Shown here piece by piece: positions 1-11,876 of a stretch of 64,000 nt of DNA. Below the pieces are notes generated by a model. That model had not been told where the DNA came from. It worked only from the letters and a program-made list of their open reading frames with translations, and ran no database searches. A program made the position numbers and the translations under genes. Position 1 is the first letter of the stretch; every line of letters begins with the position of its first letter. This stretch comes from Serratia sp. UGAL515B_01 (GTDB taxonomy: Bacteria; Pseudomonadota; Gammaproteobacteria; Enterobacterales; Enterobacteriaceae): positions 3,283,766 to 3,347,765 of the forward strand of contig NZ_CP109901.1 of assembly GCF_033095805.1 (NCBI RefSeq). Reading direction: 5' to 3'.

Positions 1-224
1 AACATAACAACCTCACTAGCACACAACTGACACAGCATTAAACCCCAGAATGGCAGGACATGACTGCGAAAGCGCCTTTTATATGGAGGGCCGCCGGGTG
101 CCCAAATCACTATCGTACTTAAAGTTACAGTAATGTTTTTTAGTGCCAGCAGGCGAACAACACTGTAACTATAATGCCGTAAAATTTAACTCAGTGACGC
201 GCATCGCCGATAGTTAACCCCGGC
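1..224. other. Region downstream of parC, no gene seen
   Basis: No open reading frame with a plausible start and family resemblance is visible. The stretch lies 3' of parC, and any neighbouring gene begins outside the window. There is a GC-rich patch around 88-102 (GGGCCGCCGGGTGCCC) but no convincing terminator T-run. Confidence 0.4.
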
Positions 225-2498
225 TTACTCTTCGCTATCACCGGTTGATACGCGCTCTGGCATATCCAACTCAACCCGATCAATACGCTGCAGCCCACGC
301 GGTAACAAGGTGCCTTTTCGGCCCCGTTCAGCTCTGAATTTTTGCAGATCTTCAGGCCGTAACTTCAGCTTGCGTTTGCCAACATGCAAAGTGATCGAAG
401 TTTGCGGCGGTAGCACGAACAACCAGGCCAGTTTATCTTCGCCGGTGGCGGCTTGTGCCGAGGGTATCGAGACGATCTTGTTACCCTTACCCTTCGAAAG
501 CTGAGGCAAATCGGCTACCGGGAACATCAGCATACGGCCAGCGGCAGTAATAGACAGCAGCATGTCGTCGTCGCTGTTAATCTCCATCGGCGGTAATGCT
601 TTAGCATTCTCTGGCAAAGTAATCATCACCTTACCTGCGCGATTGCGGGCGACCAGATCGTTGAAGGTACAGACAAAACCATAACCGGCATCGGAAGCCA
701 TCAGCAGTTTTTTATCGTCATCAGCCATCAAGACCTGCTCCACCGTTGCACCTGGCGGTGGCGTCAGTTTACCCGTCAATGGCTCACCTTGCCCACGCGC
801 CGACGGTAACGTCAGTGGATCGAGCGCATAACTTCGCCCGGTCGAATCGATAAACACCACTGGATGATTACTCTTGCCACGCGCTGCCGCACGGAAGCTG
901 TCACCGGCCTTGTAGCTCAGGCCACTAGGGTCAATATCGTGGCCCTTGGCGCTGCGAACCCACCCCATTTCAGATAGAACTATCGTCACTGGCTCCGACG
1001 GCACAATATCATGCTCGCTCATCGCTTTTGCTTCTTCACGTTCCATCAGCGGTGAACGACGCTCGTCGCCATAAGCCTGTGCATCCGCCTGGATCTCTTT
1101 TTTGATCAAGGTATTCAGCTTGCGCTCAGAAGCCAGCAGCGCCTGCAAGTGGTCGCGTTCTTTCGCCAACTCATCCTGCTCACCACGGATCTTGAACTCT
1201 TCCAGCTTAGCCAAATGACGCAACTTCAGCTCAAGGATCGCTTCAGCCTGCGTATCCGTGATGCTAAAGCGCTGTATAAGCACCGGCTTTGGTTCATCTT
1301 CGCTACGGATGATGTGGATCACTTCATCAATATTGAGGAACGCAACCAGTAAACCTTCCAGAATGTGCAACCGCTTGAGCACTTTCTCCAGCCGATAGTT
1401 CAGCCGTCGACGCACCGTATCACGGCGGAAAACCAACCATTCAGTGAGGATCTCTACCAACCCTTTCACCTGCGGGCGGTTATCCAGGCCGATCATATTC
1501 ATGTTGATGCGATAGCTACGTTCTAGATCGGTGGTAGCAAACAGATGGTTCATCACCTGTTCCAGGTCCACTCGGTTTGAACGGGGTACGATTACCAGCC
1601 GGGTCGGATTTTCGTGATCGGATTCATCACGCAAATCCTCCACCATCGGCAGTTTCTTGGCCCGCATCTGGCTGGCAATCTGCTCCAACACCTTAGCCCC
1701 GGAAACCTGGTGCGGCAATGCCGTGATAACGGCACTGCCATCTTCTTTCTTCCAAATGGCACGCATGCGTATCGAACCACGACCATTCTGATAGATTTTC
1801 TGGATCTCGGCGCGCGAGGTGATGATTTCTGCTTCTGTAGGAAAGTCGGGCCCCTGCACAAATTCCAGCAAATCATCAAGTGAAGCGTCCGGTTTATCGA
1901 TCAAGGCAACCGCAGCCGCTGCTATTTCACGTACGTTATGCGGCGGGATATCGGTCGCCATCCCCACGGCAATCCCGGTCGTGCCGTTGAGCAAAATGTT
2001 TGGCAGGCGCGCGGGTAACATCTTCGGCTCCTGCATCGTACCGTCAAAGTTAGCGCCCCACTCTACCGTTCCTTGTCCCAACTCATTCAGCAAGACTTCG
2101 GCATACTTTGATAAACGCGACTCGGTGTAACGCATTGCGGCAAACGATTTAGGATCGTCTGGAGCACCCCAGTTTCCCTGGCCATCAACCAGTGGGTAAC
2201 GGTAGGAGAAAGGTTGTGCCATCAATACCATCGCTTCGTAGCAGGCGCTATCGCCATGCGGATGGTATTTACCCAGCACATCACCGACGGTACGTGCAGA
2301 TTTTTTGAATTTAGCGCTGTTGTTTAGCCCCAGCTCTGACATAGCATAGATAATCCGGCGCTGTACCGGCTTTAAACCATCGCCAATATAAGGCAGTGCC
2401 CGATCCATGATGACGTACATGGAGTAGTTCAGATAGGCGCTTTCAGTGAATGTGTGCAGCGGTAAACGCTCAACACCGTCATGAGTCAGTTCACTCAT
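225..2498 (-). CDS. parC: DNA topoisomerase IV subunit A
   Basis: ParC is the breakage-reunion subunit of topoisomerase IV and works with ParE to unlink replicated chromosomes. The 757-residue product has the usual length. The quinolone-determining segment around residues 77-92 is wild type: Ser84 and Glu88 match E. coli Ser80 and Glu84, offset by a four-residue longer N-terminus. The catalytic tyrosine is Tyr124 in the [10 protein letters not shown] motif. The C-terminal part (about 500 onward) is the DNA-wrapping beta-propeller. parE lies upstream on the same strand, separated by the divergent mdaB and a LysR gene, so the two subunits are not one tight operon here. Confidence 0.98.
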   Translation of the reverse strand: MSELTHDGVERLPLHTFTESAYLNYSMYVIMDRALPYIGDGLKPVQRRIIYAMSELGLNNSAKFKKSARTVGDVLGKYHPHGDSACYEAMVLMAQPFSYRYPLVDGQGNWGAPDDPKSFAAMRYTESRLSKYAEVLLNELGQGTVEWGANFDGTMQEPKMLPARLPNILLNGTTGIAVGMATDIPPHNVREIAAAAVALIDKPDASLDDLLEFVQGPDFPTEAEIITSRAEIQKIYQNGRGSIRMRAIWKKEDGSAVITALPHQVSGAKVLEQIASQMRAKKLPMVEDLRDESDHENPTRLVIVPRSNRVDLEQVMNHLFATTDLERSYRINMNMIGLDNRPQVKGLVEILTEWLVFRRDTVRRRLNYRLEKVLKRLHILEGLLVAFLNIDEVIHIIRSEDEPKPVLIQRFSITDTQAEAILELKLRHLAKLEEFKIRGEQDELAKERDHLQALLASERKLNTLIKKEIQADAQAYGDERRSPLMEREEAKAMSEHDIVPSEPVTIVLSEMGWVRSAKGHDIDPSGLSYKAGDSFRAAARGKSNHPVVFIDSTGRSYALDPLTLPSARGQGEPLTGKLTPPPGATVEQVLMADDDKKLLMASDAGYGFVCTFNDLVARNRAGKVMITLPENAKALPPMEINSDDDMLLSITAAGRMLMFPVADLPQLSKGKGNKIVSIPSAQAATGEDKLAWLFVLPPQTSITLHVGKRKLKLRPEDLQKFRAERGRKGTLLPRGLQRIDRVELDMPERVSTGDSEE

Positions 2499-2835
2499 TA
2501 CTCAAATATCCTCAGACCGTGGCCTAGTTATCCCTGACAACGAGACAACGTGCTGTTCTCTACCCGCTGTATCGCAATAGATTTCAAGATTCTGCCCGCG
2601 ATAGTAACTCATCTACAGGGTAGCTGTCACAGTTGACGCTCAGATCGCTCAACGATATTTACCTCTCGAGAGCGTTGCACCATCGATAGCGCTTTTATTG
2701 ACTTCTAGTCAACACTGTTGTGCGCTATATCGCATTTTTCCCAAACACAGGAAGGATTACACTCTGTTTCAGCAATCTGACTTCTGCCCTTTGTGGCTGT
2801 CATCGCCTATTTTATTCTGACGGAACCCTATACTC
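2499..2835. other. Intergenic region between divergent parC and mdaB
   Basis: These 337 bases separate divergent genes and must hold the promoters of both. No convincing ORF or RNA gene is seen. A reading frame at 2769-2960 on the minus strand overlaps the start of mdaB and resembles nothing known, so I treat it as chance. Confidence 0.5.
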
Positions 2836-3417
2836 ATGAGCAATATTCTAATTATTAACGCCAAGAAACAATTTGGCCATTCTAACGGTGAACTGAACCA
2901 GACCCTCAGCGACGTTGCTGAAAGCTTCCTGCGTGATGCCAAGCATGACGTACAGGTCACCGTGGTGGATGATGGTTACGACATTGAAGCCGAAGTACAG
3001 AAATATCTGTGGGCCGATGCGGTGATTTACCAGATGCCGGGCTGGTGGATGGGTGAACCCTGGATACTGAAAAAATATATCGATGAAGTCTTCACAGCTG
3101 GCCACGGAAGTCTGTATGCCAGCGATGGTCGTACCCGTTCCGATGCTGCTAAAAGATACGGTTCTGGTGGCCTGATCCAAGGAAAAAAATACATGCTGAG
3201 CCTGACTTGGAATGCACCACTGCAAGCCTTTACCGATCCTGAGCAATTTTTCCACGGTGTGGGCGTTGATGGTGTTTATCTCCACTTCCACAAAGCTAAC
3301 CAATTTCTGGGGATGGAAGCGTTGCCAACCTTTATTTGTAATGATGTGATTAAACAACCGGACATCGCTGGTGACATCGCACGCTATCGCACACACCTTG
3401 CTGAAGTCTTTGCTTAA
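2836..3417 (+). CDS. mdaB: NADPH:quinone oxidoreductase, modulator of drug activity B
   Basis: MdaB is a cytoplasmic flavodoxin-fold oxidoreductase that reduces quinones by two electrons with NADPH and FAD, limiting redox-cycling damage. The 193-residue protein matches the E. coli enzyme almost end to end. It has the QMPGWWMG block, the SDGRTR segment, the GSGGL-QGKKYMLSLTWNAP core and the HGVGVDGVYL region that forms part of the active site. The start at 2836 gives the normal length. It is convergent with a LysR-type gene on the opposite strand (27-base gap), a common arrangement for a redox gene and a nearby regulator, though regulation by that protein is only a guess. Confidence 0.95.
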   Translation: MSNILIINAKKQFGHSNGELNQTLSDVAESFLRDAKHDVQVTVVDDGYDIEAEVQKYLWADAVIYQMPGWWMGEPWILKKYIDEVFTAGHGSLYASDGRTRSDAAKRYGSGGLIQGKKYMLSLTWNAPLQAFTDPEQFFHGVGVDGVYLHFHKANQFLGMEALPTFICNDVIKQPDIAGDIARYRTHLAEVFA

Positions 3418-3443
3418 GCCACTTGGCAAAAAAGAGGGCACAG

Positions 3444-4340
3444 CTACAAAGTCTGCTCATTGATATGCGCGCTGACATAATCCAGAAAACAGGTAATACG
3501 TGCCGCCAGTTGAGTATTGCGATAATACACCGCATTAATCGGCTGGCGCACCTCCAGAGTATCCTCTTCCAGCACCTGAATTAAACGCCCTTCGCGTTGA
3601 TCTTTTCTGGTCATGAAATCCGCCAGCCGAACAATGCCTTCACCACGTAACGCCAGTTGCCGCAACGTTTCTCCGCTGGAGGCTGAAATCGTCGGCGTAA
3701 TCGCAAAGTTCTCCCCTTGGTGATTACGCAATGGCCATAAATTTAACGATTCTGGTTGGGTAAAACCCAGTAGGCTGTGGTGACGCAGGTCTTCTACACT
3801 GCGTGGCGCACCAAAACGGGCGATATATTCCGGACTGGCGAGAATGCGTAACCGGCTGGTGCCCAGCAGGCGCGCGTGGATGGTTGAGTCACGTAATACA
3901 CCAATACGAATGGCAATATCCGTGCGTTTTTCCAGCAGGTCGATAATCAGATTATCCGTGTTCAGTTCCAGTTCAATTTGCGGAAAATTCTGGCGAAACC
4001 CCGCAACCAAAGGGACAATAACGTGTTCCATAAACGGTGCTGCGGCATTGACCCGCAGCAGCCCAGCCGGTATCAGGCGGCGCATCGCCATCTGCTCTTC
4101 AGCATGTTCCACCGCGTGAATAATTTCCCGAGCGTGAGCCAAAAAACACTGCCCCTCTTCGGTCAACTCCAAACGGCGCGTTGTACGGCGCAGTAAGGTG
4201 GTATCAAGCTTTTTTTCCAGACGGCTAAGCGCACGGCTGATACCCGAGGTGGTCTGGCCAAGCTGGCCAGCAGCAGCGGTAATCGAACCACTATCAACGA
4301 CTGAGGTATATGCCAACAACTCTTCAAGGGTAATCTTCAT
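3444..4340 (-). CDS. LysR-family transcriptional regulator
   Basis: This is a DNA-binding regulator of about 298 residues. The N-terminal winged helix-turn-helix covers roughly residues 3-60 (TAAAGQLGQTTSGISRALSRLEKKL). The C-terminal periplasmic-binding-like effector domain runs from about 90 to the end. A GTG codon nine bases further upstream is possible, but the ATG at 4340 has AAGGTGG at good spacing and starts in the family-typical place. It resembles the large group of LysR proteins that control adjacent quinone or NADH oxidoreductases, so mdaB is a plausible target. The inducer is unknown. Confidence 0.9.
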   Translation of the reverse strand: MKITLEELLAYTSVVDSGSITAAAGQLGQTTSGISRALSRLEKKLDTTLLRRTTRRLELTEEGQCFLAHAREIIHAVEHAEEQMAMRRLIPAGLLRVNAAAPFMEHVIVPLVAGFRQNFPQIELELNTDNLIIDLLEKRTDIAIRIGVLRDSTIHARLLGTSRLRILASPEYIARFGAPRSVEDLRHHSLLGFTQPESLNLWPLRNHQGENFAITPTISASSGETLRQLALRGEGIVRLADFMTRKDQREGRLIQVLEEDTLEVRQPINAVYYRNTQLAARITCFLDYVSAHINEQTL

Positions 4341-4413
4341 CTGTTCCACCTTGAATTGTCAGGCGCTGCACGCAGCGCCTTCAAGATATAGACAATGTTG
4401 AGTGCACAGATAT

Positions 4414-6309
<1,896 letters not shown>

Positions 6310-6496
6310 TTATTTTTCGTGGTTAAGATAGGTGCCGGAACCGCCAATTCAGTATAACCCTTGGGGCATTAAGCTGCTGGACGTTCGTCTTCCAAATCAC
6401 CTGCCTCGGCAGGTGCATCGGGCCTTGTACCGTTGCCCATGATCAGCAACGCCAAATCGTCTGGGTGTGCCTGCGGTATCTAAAATTGCAACAATG

Positions 6497-7072
6497 TCAT
6501 AGCCCTAAAAAATCCACAATCTGAGGGAAGTAGTACTCAAAACCAACAAAGGCGTGACTTCCTCCAGATTCTACCGTTTGCCGACAAGCAGTGTAATAAG
6601 CCACAGCCTGACCATAGTCGAGAATTTCATCGCCAGTTTGTTGCAACAACCAGATTAAATCTGGTGATTCCAAAGGATCAATCTGCATCACTTTCAGATC
6701 ATAAACGTGGCGTGACTCTAACACATATTGCTGTCCAGTGTAGGGGTTCTCGTTCTGGCCAACATAGTTGAGCAACAACTCAAATGGCTTCACAGCAGGA
6801 TTTACCACCACGGCAGGCAGCGCAAAACATTGCGAGAGCCAGGTCGCATAGTAGCCACCTAAAGAAGAACCCACGATCCCCATCGTCTGGCCTGCCCTCG
6901 TCATGACCAGATCCTCAAGCAGTTCTGCTGCTTCAGACGGATACGGGGGAAGTTGTGGTACTAACATGGAGATTTCAGGATGGTGTTCAGCCAGCCAGAT
7001 TTTCAACGCTGTGGCTTTCGCTGACAACGGCGAACTGTTGAAACCGTGCAAATAAAGTAATGTTGATGGCAT
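6497..7072 (-). CDS. yqiA: YqiA-type alpha/beta-hydrolase esterase
   Basis: This is a 191-residue esterase of the YqiA/YcfP family. E. coli YqiA hydrolyses short acyl esters such as palmitoyl-CoA and p-nitrophenyl esters, and its physiological substrate is unsettled. The sequence starts with [10 protein letters not shown], the oxyanion-hole strand. The nucleophile elbow is [12 protein letters not shown] near residue 77, and a C-terminal HAFVGFE supplies the catalytic histidine. Its ATG shares one base with the cpdA stop (TGATG), so the two are translationally coupled. It is the last gene of the nudF-yqiB-cpdA-yqiA operon. Confidence 0.93.
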   Translation of the reverse strand: MPSTLLYLHGFNSSPLSAKATALKIWLAEHHPEISMLVPQLPPYPSEAAELLEDLVMTRAGQTMGIVGSSLGGYYATWLSQCFALPAVVVNPAVKPFELLLNYVGQNENPYTGQQYVLESRHVYDLKVMQIDPLESPDLIWLLQQTGDEILDYGQAVAYYTACRQTVESGGSHAFVGFEYYFPQIVDFLGL

Positions 7073-7899
7073 CAGTAACCGTCCGAGTTCATGTCGGGGC
7101 GGAAATCATCGTTCTCCAACCGGAACACCCGAGTTTCTACCCTACCATCAGGCAACAAGTCAAGGCAGCGCCAGCCTGGAGAAACGTCGTCGATGGTAAA
7201 ATTGGTGCAGTGTGGTTTGAATTGCACGCAGGTAGACGGCGATGCCAATACACGACGCCCTTGCCAGTCTAGATCAAGCTCCTGATGAATGTGTCCACAC
7301 AACAATGTATTCACTTTTTCATAGCGCGACAGAATACTCGCCAACATATGTGGATTACGTAAACTATGTTGATCAAGCCAGGTGCACCCTGAAGGTAATG
7401 GATGATGGTGAAGCAACAGCAATGTATGACGTTCTGGATAAGCCGACAGACAACGTTCCATCCATTCCAGTTGGTATTCACTGAGTTCGCCATGCGGCAC
7501 ACCAAAAACCTGACTGTCTAATAGCAAAATCTGCCAGTTCTCCCCCAGCAAAATTTGCTTCGAGGGAGCGATCCCGGCACCAGCCAAGACATCGACCATA
7601 GCGGGTTGGAAATCGTGATTGCCAGGCAACCAGAAACAAGGGGCTGGTAGGCGGCCAATCCCTTCGGCAAAGTGCCGATACGCAGCCGGGGAGTGATCCT
7701 GCGCCAGATCGCCTGTGGCAACAATCAAATCACACCCACACTGCTGCATGATAATCGCATCCAGCACCGCGTGGTAACTGGCATAGGTATTGATACCAAG
7801 CAAGGTCTCATTTTTGCCGGCAAAAAGATGGGTATCTGTTATTTGTAGTATCCTGACCCTGGCCCCATTTGCCATAGGTAGTCTAAAAAGGCTTTCCAA
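7072..7899 (-). CDS. cpdA: 3',5'-cyclic AMP phosphodiesterase
   Basis: CpdA degrades cAMP to AMP and so tunes CRP signalling. The metallophosphoesterase motifs are all present: DTHLF, GDLAQD, GNHDFQP, the HHHPLP cluster and GHIHQE, which bind two metal ions. I chose a TTG start at 7899 because AAAGGA lies at ideal spacing and it gives 275 residues, the E. coli length. An in-frame ATG six codons upstream (7917) has no ribosome site. It follows yqiB by 27 bases and overlaps yqiA, so it is in the middle of one operon. Confidence 0.95.
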   Translation of the reverse strand: MESLFRLPMANGARVRILQITDTHLFAGKNETLLGINTYASYHAVLDAIIMQQCGCDLIVATGDLAQDHSPAAYRHFAEGIGRLPAPCFWLPGNHDFQPAMVDVLAGAGIAPSKQILLGENWQILLLDSQVFGVPHGELSEYQLEWMERCLSAYPERHTLLLLHHHPLPSGCTWLDQHSLRNPHMLASILSRYEKVNTLLCGHIHQELDLDWQGRRVLASPSTCVQFKPHCTNFTIDDVSPGWRCLDLLPDGRVETRVFRLENDDFRPDMNSDGY

Positions 7900-7926
7900 A
7901 TGGTATCCTTTGATCATTCAGTCTGT

Positions 7927-8352
7927 CTAACAAACAGGAACTGCCATTGCTCCATGCGTCAAACAGTAGCGCAACCAATCAGCAAGAAACTGGTTAATTT
8001 GGTGCTTTTCATCTCGTTGATGCAATTTTTTATTCGGATAATCATAGCGCGCTTTAAAACGATGGATCTGCTGACTTGAACACACTTCCGCAACCAACGC
8101 ATCGTGATACAGCCGTACCGACATTGCCGGCAGGCTCCAGTAACTGATGCTGGGTACAGTCTGCTCAATCTGCACCAACGAGGTATAACGTGTAGATTCA
8201 ACAATAGTCAGCCGATAACGGGCACCATTCACCTGATAAGTTAGCGTTTCACCCACTTCATCGTTTCGCGGCAGCAAACGCCGCAATTGTGCGAAGTTGG
8301 TTTCACACAATCTCATCATTTCAGGAAAATCAGGGGTATAACGCTTTTGCAT
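7927..8352 (-). CDS. yqiB: DUF1249 family protein YqiB
   Basis: This is a 141-residue protein of the conserved enterobacterial YqiB (DUF1249) family, of unknown biochemical role. It opens with [20 protein letters not shown] and has the basic [19 protein letters not shown] segment typical of the family. No membrane segment or signal peptide is visible, so a cytoplasmic location is likely. Its start follows the nudF stop with no gap, and cpdA follows after 27 bases. The conserved linkage with nudF and cpdA suggests co-expression with nucleotide-pool enzymes. Confidence 0.9.
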   Translation of the reverse strand: MQKRYTPDFPEMMRLCETNFAQLRRLLPRNDEVGETLTYQVNGARYRLTIVESTRYTSLVQIEQTVPSISYWSLPAMSVRLYHDALVAEVCSSQQIHRFKARYDYPNKKLHQRDEKHQINQFLADWLRYCLTHGAMAVPVC

Positions 8353-8985
8353 TTAGTTGGCCCATTCTGCTGTCAGCGATTCATGGTGCAACGCCAGCCA
8401 CTGCAATGCAATCACTGATGCTGCGTTATCAATCGCGCCTTCTTCCACCCAGCGGCACGCCTGTTCACGGCTGACCACATGGACACGGATATCCTCATTC
8501 TCCTCGGCCAATCCGTGAACCCCTTCAGCCGTTAGGGCATCGACCTCCCCAACCATAATCGATAGACGCTCGCTGGTTCCTCCAGGACTAGCCAGGTAGC
8601 TCAGCACAGGCCGACAACGCCCAACGATAATACCCGCTTCCTCAAGCGCCTCACGGCGGCATACATCTTCAACGCTCTCTCCGGGTTCGATCATACCTGC
8701 CACCATTTCCAGTAACCAAGGGGAAGCTGAGGTATCAAGTGCTGCGATCCGCAACTGTTCAATCAGCACAACTTCATCTCTTACTGGATCATAGGGTAGC
8801 AATACTGCGGCATGTCCGCGCTCAAAAATCTCACGTTTTACCTCGCCGCTCATTTCCCCATTGAATAGACGATGGCGAAATCGATATAAATTAAGCGAAA
8901 AAAAACCACGATATAGCGTCTCACGTGTAATAATTTCTATGTCATTTTTACCAAGGGTGACGGGTGAAAGTTGTGAATCATTCAT
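8353..8985 (-). CDS. nudF: ADP-ribose pyrophosphatase (NUDIX hydrolase)
   Basis: NudF hydrolyses ADP-ribose to AMP and ribose-5-phosphate, clearing a reactive NAD breakdown product. The 210-residue protein has a complete NUDIX box, GMIEPGESVEDVCRREALEE then AGI near residues 98-120, including the REALEE glutamates that bind magnesium. The N-terminal beta-sheet region that forms the dimer and adenine pocket is present. It is the promoter-proximal gene of the four-gene operon and is divergent from tolC across a region of about 420 bases. Confidence 0.96.
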   Translation of the reverse strand: MNDSQLSPVTLGKNDIEIITRETLYRGFFSLNLYRFRHRLFNGEMSGEVKREIFERGHAAVLLPYDPVRDEVVLIEQLRIAALDTSASPWLLEMVAGMIEPGESVEDVCRREALEEAGIIVGRCRPVLSYLASPGGTSERLSIMVGEVDALTAEGVHGLAEENEDIRVHVVSREQACRWVEEGAIDNAASVIALQWLALHHESLTAEWAN

Positions 8986-9407
8986 CTGCGAATTTTCCTA
9001 TTAAATTATGCCTTGAATATAAACGGTTTTGATGACAGAAACGTCTGAGTTTTATTTTCCGGCTTTGTGTTAGATTGTGAACCATGATATCAGGTGACGC
9101 CTATACAAATAGTCAAGTATCAGGCTAAATACCCGTCGTCTTTCAATATGCAAGGCAATTTGGCTGCTTTAGCTCTCCCAACGGACAACACAAACGTTGT
9201 TCAAACCGGTTCCTGACCAATTTGTCGCTCAGTTGCTATCTACCTGCATATCGAAGTAACTTGTGTATCGCGTCATGAAAAGTAAAAGTTCCGTAAGATG
9301 GCACATTAAGCCACCTTCAGCGACTGGCAGACTCTGCTAGAATCAGCAATTATTTGGTCTATCGTCAGCGCTAACTTAGCAATATTGCTGCACAACAAGG
9401 AATGCAA
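8986..9407. promoter_or_regulatory. nudF-tolC divergent intergenic region with a palindromic repeat
   Basis: This region carries the promoters for nudF and tolC. Between about 9127 and 9264 it holds a repeat with inverted ends: ATACCCGTCGTCTTTCAATA on the left and TATCGAAGTAACTTGTGTAT on the right pair imperfectly. Part of its right arm (gaccaatttgtcgctcagttg) recurs at about 31648 upstream of the fimbrial genes. A mar/rob/soxS box is known upstream of tolC in E. coli, but I cannot place one with confidence here. Confidence 0.55.
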
Positions 9408-10871
9408 ATGAAGAAACTGCTCCCCCTTCTTATCGGACTGAGCCTGTGCGGCTTCAGTACCATGAGCCAGGCAGAAAACTTGCTGCAGGTCTACAAACAG
9501 GCCAGAGAAAGCAACCCAGACCTGCGTAAAATAGCTGCAGACCGTGATGCCGCGTATGAAAAGATTAACGAGACACGTAGCCCATTACTACCGCAGCTTG
9601 GGTTATCTGCAGGTTATACCTACAATAACGGTTTCCGTGATGCAAACGGCGTCAACAGCAATACCACCAACGGGGCCTTGACGTTAACTCAAACAATCTT
9701 TGACATGTCCAGGTGGCGTATACTGACGTTGCAAGAAAAAACCGCTGGTATATCCGATGTCACATATCAGGCTGCTTCGCAGAGTTTGATCTTGAATACC
9801 GCTACTGCCTATTTTAACGTGTTGCAGGCAATAGATGCCCTGTCATTCACCCAGGCAAACAAACAGGCAGTGTATCGGACACTGGATCAAACCACCCAGC
9901 GTTTCAATGTGGGCCTGGTTGCCATTACCGACGTGCAGAACGCCCGATCCAACTACGATACCGTTCTGGCAAACGAAGTGACTGCCCGCAACAATCTGGA
10001 TAACGCATTAGAATCACTGCGCCAGATAACCGGTGTTTTCTACCCGGAACTGGCTTCGCTGGATACAGATAAATTCTCCACCAAACGTCCAGATGCCGTT
10101 AATAACCTGCTCAAAGAAGCAGAAGGCCGTAACCTGAGCCTGCTTTCTGCCCGACTGAGCCAGGATTTGGCTCGCGAGCAAATCAAGTCTGCGGAAACCG
10201 GTTATATGCCAACCGTAAATCTGAATGCCTCTAGCAACGTCAGTAATACCAGGAATAACGGTTCTAACAACAATTCACCTAACGCGAATAACGGCCAGAA
10301 TCAGGTTGGTGTCAGCCTTAACCTGCCGCTTTACAGCGGTGGCGCAACTAACTCCCAAGTGCAGCAGGCGAAATACAATTTCGTCGGTGCAAGTGAGCAA
10401 TTGGAAAGTGCACACCGTGGCGTAGTGCAAACCGTACGTTCCTCCTTCAATAACGTCTCCGCCTCCATCAGCAGTATCAACGCCTACAAGCAAGCGGTGA
10501 TTTCTGCACAAAGCTCTCTTGAAGCAACAGAAGCTGGTTATGAAGTGGGTACACGTACCATTGTCGACGTATTGAACGCTACCTCTGCTCTTTATAGTGC
10601 CAAGCAGTTACTTTCCAGTGCTCGCTATAATTATTTGATCAACGAATTGAATATCAAATCTGCACTCGGTACGTTGAATGAAAACGATCTGATGATGTTA
10701 AACGGGGCGTTGGGTAAACCGACATCAACCGCACCAGATGTTGTTGCACCTCCAACGTCATCCCTGGATAACCGGGTAGACAGTTACAACGGCGCCAACA
10801 CGTCATCATCAGCGCCTGTCGCTCGAGCTAGCGCAAAAAACGCGCCAAACACCAATCCATCAAGCAACTGA
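9408..10871 (+). CDS. tolC: Outer membrane efflux channel TolC
   Basis: TolC is the trimeric outer-membrane duct shared by tripartite drug pumps and type I secretion. The 487-residue precursor has a signal peptide ending at about residue 22 (TMSQA then ENLLQVY). Two homologous halves follow, each with long coiled helices and beta-strands, including LLPQLGLSAGY and RFNVGLVAITDVQNAR. The ATG at 9408 is preferred over one at 9402 because AAGGA is six bases upstream of the former. The Asn/Ser-rich insert around 270-300 (SNTRNNGSNNNSPN) and the low-complexity C-terminus are variable in the family. ygiB and ygiC follow, as in E. coli. Confidence 0.98.
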   Translation: MKKLLPLLIGLSLCGFSTMSQAENLLQVYKQARESNPDLRKIAADRDAAYEKINETRSPLLPQLGLSAGYTYNNGFRDANGVNSNTTNGALTLTQTIFDMSRWRILTLQEKTAGISDVTYQAASQSLILNTATAYFNVLQAIDALSFTQANKQAVYRTLDQTTQRFNVGLVAITDVQNARSNYDTVLANEVTARNNLDNALESLRQITGVFYPELASLDTDKFSTKRPDAVNNLLKEAEGRNLSLLSARLSQDLAREQIKSAETGYMPTVNLNASSNVSNTRNNGSNNNSPNANNGQNQVGVSLNLPLYSGGATNSQVQQAKYNFVGASEQLESAHRGVVQTVRSSFNNVSASISSINAYKQAVISAQSSLEATEAGYEVGTRTIVDVLNATSALYSAKQLLSSARYNYLINELNIKSALGTLNENDLMMLNGALGKPTSTAPDVVAPPTSSLDNRVDSYNGANTSSSAPVARASAKNAPNTNPSSN

Positions 10872-10885
10872 TCGGTTGAGTGAGC

Positions 10886-10918
10886 ACGGGGCACTGCAAT
10901 ACCAGGCCCCGTTTCCCC
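10886..10918 (+). terminator. Possible weak tolC terminator
   Basis: A seven-base stem ACGGGGC/GCCCCGT with a loop of about 12 bases starts shortly after the tolC stop and is followed by TTCCCC. The tail is poor in T, so termination would be partial. That would fit co-transcription of tolC with ygiBC. Confidence 0.35.
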
Positions 10919-11207
10919 TTCATCTCGCCACCAACTGTACAAACAACCTTTCGGTACAATAGAGTGCCCCTTGTTCAACGGGGACATACTTGCAGCATGA
11001 TATGATTCGATGCCTTTTATAGCGTTTTGACGTGAGTGGCATCTCTGGTTTTTTTGAGCATAAGCGAACTGGCTCGCAACCTTACGTATAACTGCGTAAA
11101 GAGTCGAGTATACGGGCTTTTCGGCTTTAATTATGACCATGTTTCCCCTATCCTTACGTAACTACTGGGTAAGGGCGAATACAGCCCGAATGATGGGATT
11201 AATATCG

Positions 11208-11873
11208 ATGAAACGGACAAAGAACATAAACAAAGAGACATTCCGCAAATCCTGGCGCAGCTACCGCGCAGCGCCCGTAGCTTTGGCGATCAGCGCAGTC
11301 TTGATGCTGGCCGGCTGCGAACAGGCCGATGAAACCGTTTCTTTGTATCAGAATGCAGACGATTGTTCCCGCGCTAACCCGTCAATGAGCGAACAATGCA
11401 CCACTGCGTACAACAACGCGATGAAAGAAGCAGAAAAAACCGCCCCTAAATACGCCACCCGTGAAGATTGCGTGGCCGAATTTGGCGAAGCACAGTGTAC
11501 ACAGGCTCCTGCACAGGCGGGGATGGCGGCAGAATCGCAAAGCAGCGGCAGTTTTTGGATGCCACTGATGGCTGGTTACATGATGGGCCGCATGATGGGT
11601 GGCGGTAGCTATGCGCAACAACCGCTGTTTACATCCAAAAATGCTGCCAGCCCTGCAAATGGTAAGTTTGTTGACGCCACTGGCAAAAGCTATGGCCCTG
11701 CAACAGCTGGCGGACGCACCATGACGGTCCCTAAAACCGCAATGGCACCAAAACCCGCAGTGACCAATACCGTCACACGCGGAGGTTTCGGTGAAACCGT
11801 AGCTAAACAACAGACCAGCATGCAGCGTAGCAGTGCAACCTCCAACTCCAGCTCACGTAGTATGGGCGGTTAA
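11208..11873 (+). CDS. ygiB: DUF1190 lipoprotein-like protein YgiB
   Basis: This is a 221-residue envelope protein of the YgiB/DUF1190 family, of unknown function. The ATG at 11208 gives the family N-terminus [16 protein letters not shown]; upstream in-frame starts from 11133 do not match relatives. A hydrophobic segment ending in MLAGCEQ around residue 40 looks like a lipobox, but it is preceded by an unusually long basic leader. Next come the conserved [17 protein letters not shown] block, a glycine- and methionine-rich stretch ([11 protein letters not shown]), and a Ser-rich tail. It precedes ygiC by three bases and is linked to tolC, which is consistent with an envelope role. Confidence 0.9.
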   Translation: MKRTKNINKETFRKSWRSYRAAPVALAISAVLMLAGCEQADETVSLYQNADDCSRANPSMSEQCTTAYNNAMKEAEKTAPKYATREDCVAEFGEAQCTQAPAQAGMAAESQSSGSFWMPLMAGYMMGRMMGGGSYAQQPLFTSKNAASPANGKFVDATGKSYGPATAGGRTMTVPKTAMAPKPAVTNTVTRGGFGETVAKQQTSMQRSSATSNSSSRSMGG

Positions 11874-11876
11874 TGC

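Noticed and set aside
225..2498. Possible quinolone-resistance changes in parC and parE
   Set aside because: The key ParC residues (Ser84 and Glu88 in this numbering) and the ParE segment look wild type.
2848..3441. 197-residue reading frame antisense to mdaB
   Set aside because: It lies fully opposite a clearly conserved gene, resembles no family and has no convincing ribosome site.
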